A DNA stretch of 64,000 nucleotides from Vibrio sp. SCSIO 43137 (GCF_028201475.1 NZ_CP116383.1:310001-374000); one strand, 5' to 3'; counted from the stretch's first letter, positions 22,099 to 33,260 are shown. The notes: generated by a model not told the origin, from the letters alone. Translations and numbers: made by a program.

Positions 22099-22652
22099 AT
22101 ACTTAAGCCTTTATGCAATTCAAGTTCATCTCTTGCCTGCAAAATAAGATCACAAACCTCACGTACTGCGCCATAACCGCCTTTAATTTTAGTGACATAG
22201 TTTGCTTTTTTAATTAAAAGAGGGTGCCCGTCAGCAACGCATACCCGCAAAGCCACTTTTTCCATTACCGGCCAGTCGATAAGGTCATCGCCGATGTAAG
22301 CGGTATGCTGTGGCTCTATATTGAGTTTAGAGCAGATATCCTGATATGCCTGAATCTTATCGCTTTGCCCCTGATAGATAAGTGAGATTCCCAGCCCTTT
22401 CATTCTGTCTTCTACAATCTGAGACTGCCTGCCGGTAATAATGGCAATCTCTACCCCTGCGCTCATCAGAGATTTCACTCCGTGGCCGTCACGGGTGTGG
22501 AAAGTCTTTAGCTCTTCACCGTTATTGCCCATGTAAACCAGACCATCAGAAAACACACCGTCTACATCACAGATCAACAGTTTAATCTGCTTTGCCGTGG
22601 CATAAATCTCTTTTGATACAGAGCCGTAAAGGGTTTGAACCAGTTCAGACAT
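22095..22652 (-). CDS. kdsC: 3-deoxy-D-manno-octulosonate-8-phosphate phosphatase KdsC
   Basis: HAD-family phosphatase that removes phosphate from KDO-8-P in KDO synthesis for the LPS inner core. The nucleophile motif is LLICDVDGVFSDG, motif II IITGRQS, and the C-terminal acidic motif YIGDDLIDWPVM. The 185-residue length is typical. It overlaps kdsD by 1 bp (TAATG). Confidence 0.96.
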   Translation of the reverse strand: MSELVQTLYGSVSKEIYATAKQIKLLICDVDGVFSDGLVYMGNNGEELKTFHTRDGHGVKSLMSAGVEIAIITGRQSQIVEDRMKGLGISLIYQGQSDKIQAYQDICSKLNIEPQHTAYIGDDLIDWPVMEKVALRVCVADGHPLLIKKANYVTKIKGGYGAVREVCDLILQARDELELHKGLSI

Positions 22653-23620
22653 TACATTACTCCCGCTTTGAGCAGATCGTGCATATTCAGGGCACCAACC
22701 AGTTTGCCCTCTTCACAGAGCAGCAGTCCGGTTATTCTTTTTTCCTGCATCAGATTTACACCATCTACCGCTAGCATGTTTGGTGTGGCTACGGTCGGAT
22801 TTTGTGTCATTACCTCACCAATTTTGGTGGTATGCACATCGATCTGTTTATCCAGAATTCGTCTTAAGTCGCCGTCAGTAAAGATACCCACTACTTTGTC
22901 CTGATGGTCGACAATAGCGGTCATGCCTAGTCCTTTTTCGGAAATAACAATCAGGGCATCTCTGATTAGGGCGTCTGGAGAGACGACAGGAAGCTCTGAC
23001 CCCGAACGCATAATATCAGCAAGTTTCAGCAGCAGTTTTCTGCCCAGAGCTCCGCCCGGATGGGAAAGAGCAAAGTCTTCTGCTGTAAAACCTCGGGCAC
23101 GAAGAAGGGCGACCGCCATAGCATCACCCATCACCAAAGTAGCCGTCGTACTGCTGGTGGGTGCAAGTCCCAGCGGGCAGGCTTCTTCCGGCACGGTAAT
23201 CTGAAGGTGAATATCAGCCAGCTTTGCCATGGTAGATTGTGGCTTGCCGGTCATGCTGATAATGGTGATATTCAGTCGCTTCAGTACGGTAAAAAGGGAG
23301 AGTATTTCAGATGATTCACCTGAGTTTGAAATTGCGATAACAATATCGCCTTGCTCTATCATACCTAAGTCACCGTGGGCCGCTTCGCCGGGATGAACAA
23401 AAAAGGCTGATGTGCCAGTGCTGGCAAGTGTAGCGGCAATTTTATTGCCAATGTGGCCGGATTTTCCCATTCCCATCACAACCACTTTACCCTGATTGTG
23501 CAGAATACGGTCGCAAGCGTTATTGAAGTCTTGATTAAAGTACTGAGTCAGCTGCTTTAATCCATTGATTTCAATGTTTAACACTTCGTTAGCGGCTTTT
23601 TGATAATCGAACCCGGACAT
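22652..23620 (-). CDS. kdsD: Arabinose-5-phosphate isomerase KdsD
   Basis: Converts ribulose-5-phosphate to arabinose-5-phosphate, the first step toward KDO. A sugar-isomerase (SIS) domain covers about residues 40-180 (VVMGMGKSGHIGNKIAATLASTG is split by its loop). Two CBS domains occupy about 205-320. The 322-residue length fits. It is adjacent to kdsC, the next pathway phosphatase, and follows the CaCA exchanger by 19 bp. Confidence 0.96.
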   Translation of the reverse strand: MSGFDYQKAANEVLNIEINGLKQLTQYFNQDFNNACDRILHNQGKVVVMGMGKSGHIGNKIAATLASTGTSAFFVHPGEAAHGDLGMIEQGDIVIAISNSGESSEILSLFTVLKRLNITIISMTGKPQSTMAKLADIHLQITVPEEACPLGLAPTSSTTATLVMGDAMAVALLRARGFTAEDFALSHPGGALGRKLLLKLADIMRSGSELPVVSPDALIRDALIVISEKGLGMTAIVDHQDKVVGIFTDGDLRRILDKQIDVHTTKIGEVMTQNPTVATPNMLAVDGVNLMQEKRITGLLLCEEGKLVGALNMHDLLKAGVM

Positions 23621-23639
23621 TGACTTCTTATTCCTTAGT

Positions 23640-24605
23640 TTATGCTGTTAAGTTAGAAAATAGATAGAACTGATAACTGACAAAACAGAGGGTGAAAATT
23701 ACCCCTTCGATGCGGTTGATACTTCTGGATTTCCCCAGAGCAAAAATAACCAGCAATAGTGAAAGAGCCAGCATAACCCAAAAATCTCTGCCCATCGCCA
23801 TAGAGCTAATTACAGAAGGGTTCAGAATGCCTGGAATGCCCATTACTGCCAGGATATTAAACACGTTTGAGCCGATAATGTTACCGACTGCCATATCATC
23901 TTCGCCTTTCAGAACACCCGCCAGAGAGGCAGCCAGTTCAGGAAGGCTGGTACCGATAGCGATAATGGTCAGGCCGATAATCAGGTCACTCATACCAAAG
24001 TATTTTGCAATCACAACGGCACTTTCAACCAGCTTATCAGCTGCAAGAGGCAGAACAATTAAGCCTACTACTACCCAGAATGCAGCCTTACCATTGCTGA
24101 CACCTTCCGGAACTTCAGATTCCTGCTCTTCCAGAAAGGCATCGCCTTTACTCTTCTCAATTTGGCTGATGCGCAACATAGCCAGAATAAAGGCAGCAAA
24201 AAGCACAAACAGCAGTACACCTTCATAAAAGCCAAGATGGCTGTCCCACAGAATCAGTCCTGCCAATAAAGTGACCACAATCATTAGCGGGAGTTCACGC
24301 CTTATTACTGCTGAACTGATAGAAAGCGGCTTAATAATGGCGGTGATACCCAGAATAAGGGCAATATTGGCAATATTTGAACCAAGGACGTTACCGATAG
24401 CGGTATCGGTTTTTCCGCCTAATGCAGCAGTGGCTGAAACCATCATTTCCGGAGCAGATGAACCCATCGCCAGAATGGTCATACCTATAACTAGGGGGGA
24501 GACACCAACATTACGGGCTAATGCAGCAGCGCCGAATACCAGTCTGTCAGCACTCCATACAAGAAGAATTAAGCCTATGATGAGCGTCACAACGGCTGTA
24601 AGCAT
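23640..24605 (-). CDS. yrbG: CaCA-family calcium/sodium antiporter (YrbG-like)
   Basis: Inner-membrane cation exchanger with two homologous five-helix halves. The duplicated ion-binding alpha repeats are visible as MGSSAPEMMVSATAAL near residue 47 and GTSLPELAASLAGVL near 217, each followed by GNVLGSN or GNIIGSN. The 321-residue length matches YrbG. It is the first gene of the minus-strand kds/lpt/rpoN run and divergent from mlaF, exactly as in E. coli. Confidence 0.94.
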   Translation of the reverse strand: MLTAVVTLIIGLILLVWSADRLVFGAAALARNVGVSPLVIGMTILAMGSSAPEMMVSATAALGGKTDTAIGNVLGSNIANIALILGITAIIKPLSISSAVIRRELPLMIVVTLLAGLILWDSHLGFYEGVLLFVLFAAFILAMLRISQIEKSKGDAFLEEQESEVPEGVSNGKAAFWVVVGLIVLPLAADKLVESAVVIAKYFGMSDLIIGLTIIAIGTSLPELAASLAGVLKGEDDMAVGNIIGSNVFNILAVMGIPGILNPSVISSMAMGRDFWVMLALSLLLVIFALGKSRSINRIEGVIFTLCFVSYQFYLFSNLTA

Positions 24606-24906
24606 GATGATTCCTACAAAATTACTTTATTAAACAGGTGACCGTGAATTGTAAATTCAGCGTATTATAAAAAGGAAGTTTAACTTTGAAGAAAGTCACA
24701 TAGGGAATGTTTCCCGCCTTTCTTGTTAAGGAAAGTTTAGGACACTCCCTCGCTTATCCGGTGGATTATACTCTGAGAAAGAGTACTAATTCTAGTCGAA
24801 ATAGGGGTAGAATCTTAATCTTATGAATCTGTTTAAACTTTTGGCATAATTGTCAGTCTATTTATTAATTTTTAAGAGCCACTAAATAAATCATTTAAGT
24901 GAGAAT
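24606..24906. other. Divergent intergenic region, yrbG / mlaF
   Basis: 301 bp between divergent operons, AT-rich on the mlaF side. It must hold promoters for both operons; CATAAT at about 24845 is a possible -10 for mla but lacks a convincing -35. I see no gene or stable hairpin. Confidence 0.5.
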
Positions 24907-25710
24907 ATGTCGATTAAGGATTTAGTCACAGTTAACAACTTAAGCTTTTCCAGAGGCGAACGCGTCATATTTGACGGTGTCAGTATTCGTGTGCCTAAAG
25001 GGAAAGTGACCGCTATTATGGGGCCTTCAGGGATAGGTAAAACCACCATGTTACGCCTGATAGGCGGGCAGATATATCCGGAGTCTGGTGAGATCTGGTT
25101 TGATGGTGAGAACATACCGACACTTAATCGTCACTCTCTTTATAAAGCGCGAAAAAAGATGAGCATGCTGTTCCAGTCCGGAGCCTTGTTTACCGATTTA
25201 ACGGTGTTTGACAATGTTGCCTTTCCGCTACGCGAGCACACGGGTCTGTCGGAAGAGCTGATTAGTACCTTAGTAAAGCTCAAGCTTGAAGCGGTAGGAC
25301 TGCGGGGCGCCGGTGAGTTGATGCCGAGTGAGTTGTCCGGTGGTATGGCAAGAAGAGCGGCGTTAGCACGGGCTATTGCCCTTGATCCTGAATTGATTAT
25401 GTATGATGAGCCGTTCGTGGGCCAGGATCCTATCACTATGGGGGTGCTGGTCGAGCTGATTCGTAACCTGAATCACGCCCTTGGTCTGACGTCCATTGTT
25501 GTCTCTCATGATGTTCCTGAAGTGATGAGTATTGCCGATCATGTCTATCTGCTTGCTGATGGCCGGGTTATCGCATCGGGCTCTCCTGATGAGTTAAGAG
25601 AAAACAACGACCCTATGGTACAGCAATTTTTGCAGGGACATGCCGATGGACCGGTACCATTCCGTTTTCCGGCGTCTCCTATTGAAGAGGATCTTAACGG
25701 CTATGCTTAA
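24907..25710 (+). CDS. mlaF: Phospholipid transport ATPase MlaF
   Basis: ATPase of the MlaFEDB complex that moves phospholipids between inner-membrane complex and periplasmic MlaC, maintaining outer-membrane asymmetry. Walker A is GPSGIGKTT (about 39-47), signature [15 protein letters not shown] and Walker [15 protein letters not shown]. The 267-residue length is normal. It overlaps mlaE by 8 bp, so the operon is translationally coupled. Confidence 0.97.
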   Translation: MSIKDLVTVNNLSFSRGERVIFDGVSIRVPKGKVTAIMGPSGIGKTTMLRLIGGQIYPESGEIWFDGENIPTLNRHSLYKARKKMSMLFQSGALFTDLTVFDNVAFPLREHTGLSEELISTLVKLKLEAVGLRGAGELMPSELSGGMARRAALARAIALDPELIMYDEPFVGQDPITMGVLVELIRNLNHALGLTSIVVSHDVPEVMSIADHVYLLADGRVIASGSPDELRENNDPMVQQFLQGHADGPVPFRFPASPIEEDLNGYA

Positions 25711-26494
25711 CTCCGTCTCTAATCAGTTGCAAAATATAGGCAGCAGAACCTTATCTGTTTGTCGCTCATGGGGTAGAGCCAGCCTGATGTTAGTCGGTGC
25801 GCTGCTCAATAAACCCCAGCCGGTTAAGAACTTTCCGCTGTTGGTAAAACAGCTTTATAGTATCGGCGTGCAATCTTTGGCTATCATTATCGTGTCAGGC
25901 CTGTTTATCGGCATGGTATTGAGCCTGCAGGGCTTTGTCGTTCTTATCGATTACGGTGCGGAAGGTAGTTTGGGTCAGATGGTTGCCCTTTCATTGCTCA
26001 GGGAACTGGGGCCGGTTGTTACTGCACTACTGTTTGCAGGACGGGCAGGCTCTGCACTGACAGCTGAAATAGGTTTAATGAAAGCAACAGAACAGCTATC
26101 CAGCCTCGAAATGATGGCCGTAGATCCCCTGAAACGGGTTATCGCACCACGTTTATGGGCGGGGCTTATCTCTATGCCATTGCTGGCGATGATTTTTATG
26201 GCTGTCGGTATCTGGGGTGGGCAGTTGGTTGGTGTTGACTGGAAAGGAATCGATCACGGTAGTTTCTGGTCAGCAATGCAATCTTCGGTGGAATTAGGAC
26301 GCGATATAGGCAACAGCTTTATCAAGTGTATCGTCTTTGCCATCACGGTTACCTGGATTGCGTTATTTAACGGTTATGATGCGATTCCGACTTCGGAAGG
26401 AATCAGTAAAGCGACAACTCGCACGGTAGTACACTCTTCTTTAGCAGTTTTAGGGCTTGATTTTGTTCTGACTGCTCTGATGTTCGGGAATTAA
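25703..26494 (+). CDS. mlaE: Phospholipid transport permease MlaE
   Basis: Integral membrane subunit of MlaFEDB (MlaE/DUF140 family). A longer in-frame start exists at 25640 inside mlaF, but the ATG at 25703 gives 263 residues, the usual size. The family core [20 protein letters not shown] and several membrane helices are present. It sits between the ATPase and MlaD genes. Confidence 0.96.
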   Translation: MLNSVSNQLQNIGSRTLSVCRSWGRASLMLVGALLNKPQPVKNFPLLVKQLYSIGVQSLAIIIVSGLFIGMVLSLQGFVVLIDYGAEGSLGQMVALSLLRELGPVVTALLFAGRAGSALTAEIGLMKATEQLSSLEMMAVDPLKRVIAPRLWAGLISMPLLAMIFMAVGIWGGQLVGVDWKGIDHGSFWSAMQSSVELGRDIGNSFIKCIVFAITVTWIALFNGYDAIPTSEGISKATTRTVVHSSLAVLGLDFVLTALMFGN

Positions 26495-26497
26495 AAC

Positions 26498-26977
26498 ATG
26501 CAACAAACACGAAAATTAGAATTATGGGTTGGCACTTTTGTAGTAACAGGTGTTGTCGCTATTTTGATCATGATACTTAAAGTTGCCAATGTAACGGGGA
26601 TGGGCACGGGCAGTTCGTATAGTCTGAATGCTTATTTTGACAATATCGGCAGCCTGAAAGTCCGTTCTCCGGTAAAAATTGGTGGTGTTGTGGTTGGCCG
26701 GGTGAGTGATATTTCTCTGGACAAAGAGAACTTTATTCCTGTGGTTACACTGGATATTGATGAGCAGTTTGGTTATTTCCCTGAAACCTCCAGTGCGACT
26801 ATTCTGACTTCAGGCTTGATTGGTGAGCAGTATATCGGTTTGGTACCGGGCTTTATGGATGAGGACGTGGAGCTGTTGAAAAACGGCGACATTATTGAAG
26901 ATACTAAGTCGGCGCTGGTACTGGAAGATCTGATCGGTCAGGTACTCTATAGCGTAAATGGCTCGGATGAGGAGTAA
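26498..26977 (+). CDS. mlaD: Phospholipid-binding MCE protein MlaD
   Basis: Single-pass inner-membrane protein with a periplasmic MCE domain that forms the hexameric ring of MlaFEDB. The N-terminal helix is at about 7-27. The MCE core reads AYFDNIGSLKVRSPVKIGG followed by VVVGRV, with LTSGLIGEQYIGL downstream. The 159-residue length is within the family range. Confidence 0.96.
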   Translation: MQQTRKLELWVGTFVVTGVVAILIMILKVANVTGMGTGSSYSLNAYFDNIGSLKVRSPVKIGGVVVGRVSDISLDKENFIPVVTLDIDEQFGYFPETSSATILTSGLIGEQYIGLVPGFMDEDVELLKNGDIIEDTKSALVLEDLIGQVLYSVNGSDEE

Positions 26978-26981
26978 TTTG

Positions 26982-27638
26982 ATGACTTACTTAAAAACAC
27001 TATTTCATCTGGCGATTATGGGCCTGATGTTTATCTCTGTGGGAGCTTCTGCTGAGGTGGTCGATAAAACCAAGCCTTATGCCATGATGGAGCAGGTATC
27101 CGATAACCTGTTTAACCGCCTTAAGGCAGAAAAAGAGCAAATCAGAGAAACGCCTAACCACCTGAAAGTTGTGGTTGAAGAGGAGCTGATGCCTTATGTT
27201 AACTACCGTTATGCGGCTTTAAAACTGTTGGGTTCAAACCTGAGAAGTAAAAAGACCAAAAAGGAAGATGTCAGCCAGTTTATCGAGGCGTTTCATGGTT
27301 ACCTGGTGACCTCTTATGCGCAGGTGCTGACCTTGTATTCTGATCAGGTGGTTGAGTTCGGGCCTGAAATGCCCATCGATGCAAAGAAACGCATTATTGG
27401 GATTAAAGTGGATGTGATTGACTCATCGCGGCCGAAAATCAAAATCGAATTTAAGCTGCGAAAAGATAAGAAAAGCGGTGAGTGGCTTGCCTATGACATG
27501 ATTGCTGAAGGCGTTAGCTTGCTGTCGAGTAAACAGTCTGAGTGGAACGGAAAGATAAGAAAAGAGGGCATTCCCTTTGTAACACAAGAGCTTGTAAGGC
27601 TTTCTAAACAGTCAATCCGGTTTGAAGGAAGCAAGTAA
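26982..27638 (+). CDS. mlaC: Periplasmic phospholipid shuttle MlaC
   Basis: Soluble periplasmic carrier between MlaA-OmpC/F and MlaFEDB (Tol-Tol-Ttg2 family). The ATG at 26982, preceded by GAGGAG, opens a signal peptide (MTYLKTLFHLAIMGLMFISV, then GASAE). An upstream in-frame ATG at 26958 lies inside mlaD and was rejected. It is 218 residues with the typical LLGSNLRSKKTKKEDVSQF region and overlaps mlaB by 1 bp. Confidence 0.95.
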   Translation: MTYLKTLFHLAIMGLMFISVGASAEVVDKTKPYAMMEQVSDNLFNRLKAEKEQIRETPNHLKVVVEEELMPYVNYRYAALKLLGSNLRSKKTKKEDVSQFIEAFHGYLVTSYAQVLTLYSDQVVEFGPEMPIDAKKRIIGIKVDVIDSSRPKIKIEFKLRKDKKSGEWLAYDMIAEGVSLLSSKQSEWNGKIRKEGIPFVTQELVRLSKQSIRFEGSK

Positions 27639-27943
27639 TGGCATCAGCAGAGTGGGCAATTGAAAACAACATAATGTCTATTGAGGGGGTATTAACCCGG
27701 GATGTTGTTCCTGCTATCTGGAAAGAACTGAAACAGTGGAAACCTGAGACAGAACAAATGGAACTCTCGCTGCAGAATACTCAGCGTATAGATTCTGCCG
27801 GAATGGTGATGTTAATCCACCTAATACAACATGCAAAAATTTCTGGCTGTCATATAATGCTCTGCTTCGTGCCTGATCAACTGAAAATGTTGTTTCAGCT
27901 CAGTAACATTGAAAACATGATGGTTGATCATATTAAAACTTAG
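27638..27943 (+). CDS. mlaB: STAS-domain subunit MlaB
   Basis: Cytoplasmic STAS protein that stabilises and activates MlaF. Its 101 residues contain the STAS signature around RIDSAGMVMLIHL, where the Ser corresponds to the regulatory STAS serine. The start overlaps the mlaC stop (TAATG). Confidence 0.93.
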   Translation: MASAEWAIENNIMSIEGVLTRDVVPAIWKELKQWKPETEQMELSLQNTQRIDSAGMVMLIHLIQHAKISGCHIMLCFVPDQLKMLFQLSNIENMMVDHIKT

Positions 27944-27955
27944 GCAGGCGTGACT

Positions 27956-29483
<1,528 letters not shown>

Positions 29484-29484
<1 letters not shown>

Positions 29485-30221
29485 TGATCGCTTTTTTAAG
29501 AATTGTGGCGGTAGCTATCTTTGCTGTCTTTATGTTTGTTTTTGGCTGCGGTTACAGTCTGCTGACTCCCAGAAACCCTAAACTGGTGTTTATTATCGGA
29601 CGACAGTTTAGCCGCATGGCAAAGATCTTCGGTTACAAACTAGAACTAAGATTACCTGATGATGTGTATGAAAGGGGTCAGAACCTTTATATTGCAAACC
29701 ATCAAAATACATGGGATCTGTTTACCGTTTCTGCAGCAGTGACACCAAAGGTAGTGACTGTCGGTAAAAAAAGTCTGGTCTGGATACCGCTGTTTGGTCA
29801 GCTTTACTGGCTGACAGGTAACATCCTTATTGATCGTTTCAATCGTTCAAAAGCGAAAGGAACCATTGATCAGGTTGTTGACAGTATGAAAAATAGTGAT
29901 GTCTCTGTGTGGATGTTCCCTGAAGGAACCCGTTCACGTGGCAGAGGATTACTACCTTTTAAAACCGGTGCTTTTCACGCTGCAATTGGTGCGGGTGTGC
30001 CGATTATTCCTATCGTCTGTAGTACCACACAAGGTAAGTTAAGCTTAAATAGCTGGGATAATGGCCACGTTATTATTGAGATGCTTCCGCCGATCAGCAC
30101 TGAAGGGTACGATAAATCGGATGTGAGAAAGCTGGCTGAAGTGTGCCGTGAGCAGATGAAAGCTAAGCTGGAAGAGTTAGACGCGGAAGTAGACCAGCGG
30201 AAACTCAGCAAGAAAAAATAG
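29484..30221 (+). CDS. plsC: 1-acyl-sn-glycerol-3-phosphate acyltransferase (PlsC-like)
   Basis: Inner-membrane acyltransferase that converts lysophosphatidate to phosphatidate. The catalytic HX4D motif is NHQNTWD (H73, D78) and the glycerol-phosphate motif FPEGTRSRG is near residue 148. One N-terminal membrane helix is present. The 245-residue length fits PlsC. The start overlaps the murA stop, so expression is coupled to murA. A lysophospholipid acyltransferase paralogue cannot be excluded. Confidence 0.9.
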
Positions 30222-30234
30222 AGCGAAGATAACG

Positions 30235-30262
30235 AAAAAGCGCCGCAATGGCGCTTTTTTTA
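30235..30262 (+). terminator. Terminator of the mla-murA-plsC run
   Basis: Stem AAAAAGCGCC/GGCGCTTTTT with loop GCAAT, followed by a run of seven T. It lies 13 bp after the plsC stop, and the A-rich 5' arm could also serve ridA on the other strand. Confidence 0.9.
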
Positions 30263-30298
30263 TGCTGCTGATAAGCGATTATTAGTGGCTAATCAGAC

Positions 30299-30691
30299 TT
30301 AGCTACGGACAGCGATCGCTTCAATCTCAATTTTTACATCTTTTGGTAAACGGGCTACCTCAACACAGGAGCGTGCAGGATAGTTTTCTACCTTATGCTC
30401 ATCGAAAAATGCACCGTACACTTCATTGACGGCTGCAAAGTCATTAAGATCTTTTACAAATACGGTCATTTTCACAATATCTTTAACCGCTAGCCCTGAT
30501 GACTCAACCACGGCTTTTACATTGTCCAGAGACTGCCTTGCCTGCTTAGTCACTTCTTCAGAAACAATCTCACCAGTTTCAGGAATAACAGGGATCTGCC
30601 CTGATGTCATTACCATATTGCCCAGATCGACGCCCTGAACATAAGGGCCAATAGCGGCTGGTGCTTTTTCCGTATGAAGAACTTTAGTCAT
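30299..30691 (-). CDS. ridA: Reactive intermediate deaminase RidA
   Basis: Trimeric YjgF/YER057c/UK114-family enamine/imine deaminase that protects pyridoxal-phosphate enzymes from 2-aminoacrylate. Conserved segments are APAAIGPYVQG, SGQIPVIPETG and the substrate-binding arginine in PARSCVEVARLPK. The 130-residue length is normal. It lies downstream of the ArgR-family gene, and E. coli yjgF likewise neighbours pyrBI/argI. Confidence 0.96.
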   Translation of the reverse strand: MTKVLHTEKAPAAIGPYVQGVDLGNMVMTSGQIPVIPETGEIVSEEVTKQARQSLDNVKAVVESSGLAVKDIVKMTVFVKDLNDFAAVNEVYGAFFDEHKVENYPARSCVEVARLPKDVKIEIEAIAVRS

Positions 30692-30767
30692 TTTCTATCC
30701 TTAATAGTACGATGAATTGTGAATATGTTTACTTTCTGATGGGGCAGCATCTAGACAGTGCTGCCCG

Positions 30768-30803
30768 GAAAAGAAAACCAGAAAGTGGACACACTTTCTG
30801 GTT
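30768..30803 (-). terminator. Terminator downstream of the ArgR-family gene
   Basis: Perfect 12-bp stem AACCAGAAAGTG/CACTTTCTGGTT with loop GACA. On the minus strand the 3' arm runs into TTCTTTTCC. A second hairpin, GGGCAGCA/TGCTGCCC at 30742-30766, follows on the same side upstream of ridA. Confidence 0.8.
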
Positions 30804-30855
30804 ATCAGTTTGCAACTCAATGGGGGGATGGTCAATAGTCTGAACAAACTGGCTC

Positions 30856-31347
30856 TTAGGCCGACACTCCTAAGCGCTGTCTGACAATATCTTCACACTG
30901 GTCAATCCGGGTAATATCCTTCGGTGCCACCATTACTGTATCATTACCACCAACGGTACCAAGGATCTCCTGATGCGGCTGCATATCTATAATCCGGGCA
31001 ACCAACTGAGCACATCCGGGGTGAGTTCTGACAACAACCAATAACTGATTGTGAGTAATAAATTCAATCTGAGACGAGATAGCAGAATCTACCTGAACCC
31101 CCTCATTCTCGACGGTTAAGCAGTAGACCTTCTTACCATAAGCGTTAGGCACTTTCGCCACGCCTAAACGGGTCAGTATCCGTGAAACCGTAGACTGGCT
31201 GACGTCAAGGAAACCAAGGGCAATAAGCGCCTTTCTCAGGTCGTCCTGAGTGGTGAAACTACGTTGTTGCAACAGACGTTTGCAAGCCGCGGTGATGTTT
31301 TCATCCTGTGAGATGTCGAGCGTGCTTGAGTTACTGAAATCATTCAC
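30856..31347 (-). CDS. argR: ArgR-family arginine-responsive regulator (probable arc/arg cluster paralogue)
   Basis: Hexameric arginine repressor family protein of 163 residues. The N-terminal winged helix-turn-helix carries the recognition segment DVSQSTVSRILTRLG (about 50-64). The C-terminal arginine-binding and oligomerisation domain has EILGTVGGNDTVMV. In E. coli ArgR the same motif reads GTIAGDD and both Asp residues contact arginine; here the first is Asn. Lying next to argF-arcC-arcA rather than next to mdh, it is probably a paralogue controlling arginine catabolism. That role is inferred from position. The symbol denotes the family, not proven orthology. Confidence 0.85.
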   Translation of the reverse strand: MNDFSNSSTLDISQDENITAACKRLLQQRSFTTQDDLRKALIALGFLDVSQSTVSRILTRLGVAKVPNAYGKKVYCLTVENEGVQVDSAISSQIEFITHNQLLVVVRTHPGCAQLVARIIDMQPHQEILGTVGGNDTVMVAPKDITRIDQCEDIVRQRLGVSA

Positions 31348-31755
31348 AGTGAACTCCTTAAGTTCTTGAAGTAATAAAACTCAATGTCCCTTTGTTTTAA
31401 TCCTGTCATTAACGAAGTATTCATGAAGATTGTGGCTGTCGTTAATGCTTTAAAATCATAAATATGAGTAAAGCTATCTCTCTGTTATATCGTGATTTTT
31501 ACTCAGAATCTGCACGCATATTATCAGCAAGAGAGATGGGATTTTTTGACCTCTATCACCAAATAAAAAACTGATATTTGCATAAAAAGTGGTATAAAAA
31601 TGCGATTTTTATGCAATTAAATAGTGGCTTTACCCAGTTGAAAAAGAGCTTTATGGGGCTAATGATAATAGTTGCAATGGGTTAGGGAAGATAGCCTTAA
31701 TCGCCTATACGTATGGTTATGCCTTATATGGAAAATATGCCCTTTTTTTCAGATC
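31348..31755. other. Non-coding region upstream of the ArgR-family gene
   Basis: About 410 bp of AT-rich DNA between the pyrI terminator and the regulator. It contains an inverted repeat, TTGCATAAAAA / TTTTTATGCAA (31578-31616), and presumably the regulator's promoter on the minus strand. No convincing ORF is seen. Confidence 0.5.
31578..31616. promoter_or_regulatory. Inverted repeat, possible operator
   Basis: Two perfect 11-bp arms TTGCATAAAAA and TTTTTATGCAA are separated by 17 bp. TGCAT/AAAAA half-sites resemble variant ARG-box halves (compare TGCATAAAAATTCA-like boxes of E. coli arginine genes). It lies 230-270 bp upstream of the ArgR-family start, so autoregulation is possible but unproven. 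Confidence 0.35.
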
Positions 31756-31782
31756 AAAAAACCGCTAAATAATAGCGGTTTT
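31756..31782 (-). terminator. pyrBI operon terminator
   Basis: Perfect 10-bp stem AAAACCGCTA/TAGCGGTTTT with a 5-nt loop, 21 bp beyond the pyrI stop; on the minus strand the 3' arm ends in six T. Confidence 0.9.
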
Positions 31783-31802
31783 GTCTGTTAATAAGGAATG
31801 AA

Positions 31803-32267
31803 TTACTTTCGTTCAGTGACCACTTCGCGGGAGAACACTTTCTCGCAATATTTACACTTCAACTGAACATCATCCTTTTTCTTTATGACATTGAAACTGC
31901 TGTCTACCGGTTCTCCGTGGGAGATACAGTTTGAATTCGGACACTCAAATACTGCCTCGATTTTCTCCGGCAGAGTCAGTGCCAGTTTCTTGGTTACCTC
32001 ATAGTTTTCTATCTGATTTACCGTAGATTTCGGAGCATACAGTGCCAATTGGCTGGCTTGCTCTTCAGTGATGTAGACATTTTCAATCTTGATAAGATCT
32101 TTAGCACCCAGCGCAGAAGAGGGCAGGTTCAACCCCATAGTGATACGTTGGTTGCTCTTATGCATTTTGAACAGCTTAAGCACCTTAATGCCGACATTAG
32201 CCGGGATATGGTCGATCACTGAGCCATTTTTAATTGCTTCTACCTGAAGTTGTGTTTTATTTACCAT
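31803..32267 (-). CDS. pyrI: Aspartate carbamoyltransferase regulatory chain PyrI
   Basis: Regulatory subunit of ATCase that binds CTP/ATP and a structural zinc ion. The zinc cysteines are in CPNSNC and CKYCEK near the C-terminus, and the allosteric N-terminus reads [22 protein letters not shown] directly abuts the ATG at 32276 but is 9 nt from the ATG at 32267, which also matches the E. coli N-terminal length; I chose 32267 (154 aa). Confidence 0.95.
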   Translation of the reverse strand: MVNKTQLQVEAIKNGSVIDHIPANVGIKVLKLFKMHKSNQRITMGLNLPSSALGAKDLIKIENVYITEEQASQLALYAPKSTVNQIENYEVTKKLALTLPEKIEAVFECPNSNCISHGEPVDSSFNVIKKKDDVQLKCKYCEKVFSREVVTERK

Positions 32268-32282
32268 CTCTGTCATCCTCCC

Positions 32283-33212
32283 TTAAAGTTGTTCGTTTAG
32301 TACAAGTGCCAGCAGTGCTTCCCGCGCATACACACCATTTTCTGCCTGCTGGAAGTAATAGGCGTGCTTGGTCTTATCGACATCGGTTGTAATCTCATCA
32401 ACCCGTGGCAGAGGGTGAAGGATTTTCAGGTTTTCTTTTGCTTCTGTCAGTTGCTCAGCGGATAAAATAAAGGCTGATTTTATGTGGGCGTATTCTGACT
32501 CATCAAAACGCTCCTTCTGTACCCGGGTCATGTATAAGATGTCCAGTTCAGGGATAACAGAAGACATATCCTGATGCAGGCTGTAAGGGATAGAGGCTTC
32601 GTCTAGCTCTTCGCAGATATAGTCAGGCATTGCCAGCGCATCTGGTGCGATAAAGAAAAAGCGGTTGTTGTCGAATTTCGCCAGTGCCTGAGTCAGTGAG
32701 TGAACGGTGCGTCCGTATTTAAGGTCACCGACAAGGGCGATATTAAGGTTATCCAGCCGGCCCTGAGTTTCGTAAATGGAGAACAGATCCAGCAGAGTCT
32801 GAGTCGGATGCTGGTTGGCTCCGTCACCGCCGTTGATAACCGGAGCTCCGTTGGAGAACTCTGACGCCAGTCTGGCGGCACCTTCCTGAGGGTGGCGCAT
32901 CACAAAGGCATCTACATAAGATGAGATAACCTGCACTGAGTCAGCCAGCGATTCGCCTTTTTTAGCCAGAGAGGTGTTACCACCGTTATCGAAGCCGATA
33001 ACCGTGCCGCCAAGTCTCTGTACTGCCGTTTCAAATGACAGTCTGGTTCGGGTTGAAGGTTCAAAAAAGCAACTGGCAACCACTTTGTTTTTCAGTAGTT
33101 CCGGGTTTGGAGTGGCTTTCAGTGTCCCTGCCGTTTTTACGATGAGTTCGAGTTCTTCACGATCAAGTTCTGGAATAGAAATTATGTGCTTATTAAACAG
33201 CGAAATCGCCAT
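32283..33212 (-). CDS. pyrB: Aspartate carbamoyltransferase catalytic chain PyrB
   Basis: Condenses carbamoyl phosphate with aspartate, the committed step of pyrimidine synthesis. The carbamoyl-phosphate motif is STRTRLSFE (about 53-61), [11 protein letters not shown] follows near residue 134, and HPLPRVDEI near 266. The 309-residue length is normal. It is directly upstream of pyrI and preceded by a predicted pyrL attenuator. It shares its substrate with the ArgF/ArcC pathway encoded next door. Confidence 0.97.
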   Translation of the reverse strand: MAISLFNKHIISIPELDREELELIVKTAGTLKATPNPELLKNKVVASCFFEPSTRTRLSFETAVQRLGGTVIGFDNGGNTSLAKKGESLADSVQVISSYVDAFVMRHPQEGAARLASEFSNGAPVINGGDGANQHPTQTLLDLFSIYETQGRLDNLNIALVGDLKYGRTVHSLTQALAKFDNNRFFFIAPDALAMPDYICEELDEASIPYSLHQDMSSVIPELDILYMTRVQKERFDESEYAHIKSAFILSAEQLTEAKENLKILHPLPRVDEITTDVDKTKHAYYFQQAENGVYAREALLALVLNEQL

Positions 33213-33260
33213 GGCTATCTTCCCTCTTCTGATGATGTACTTAGGTACAAATTCCGGACA

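Noticed and set aside
24838..24860. Sigma-54 promoter upstream of mlaF (TTGGCATAATTGTC)
   Set aside because: Contains TGGCA but lacks the TTGC element at the correct -12 spacing.
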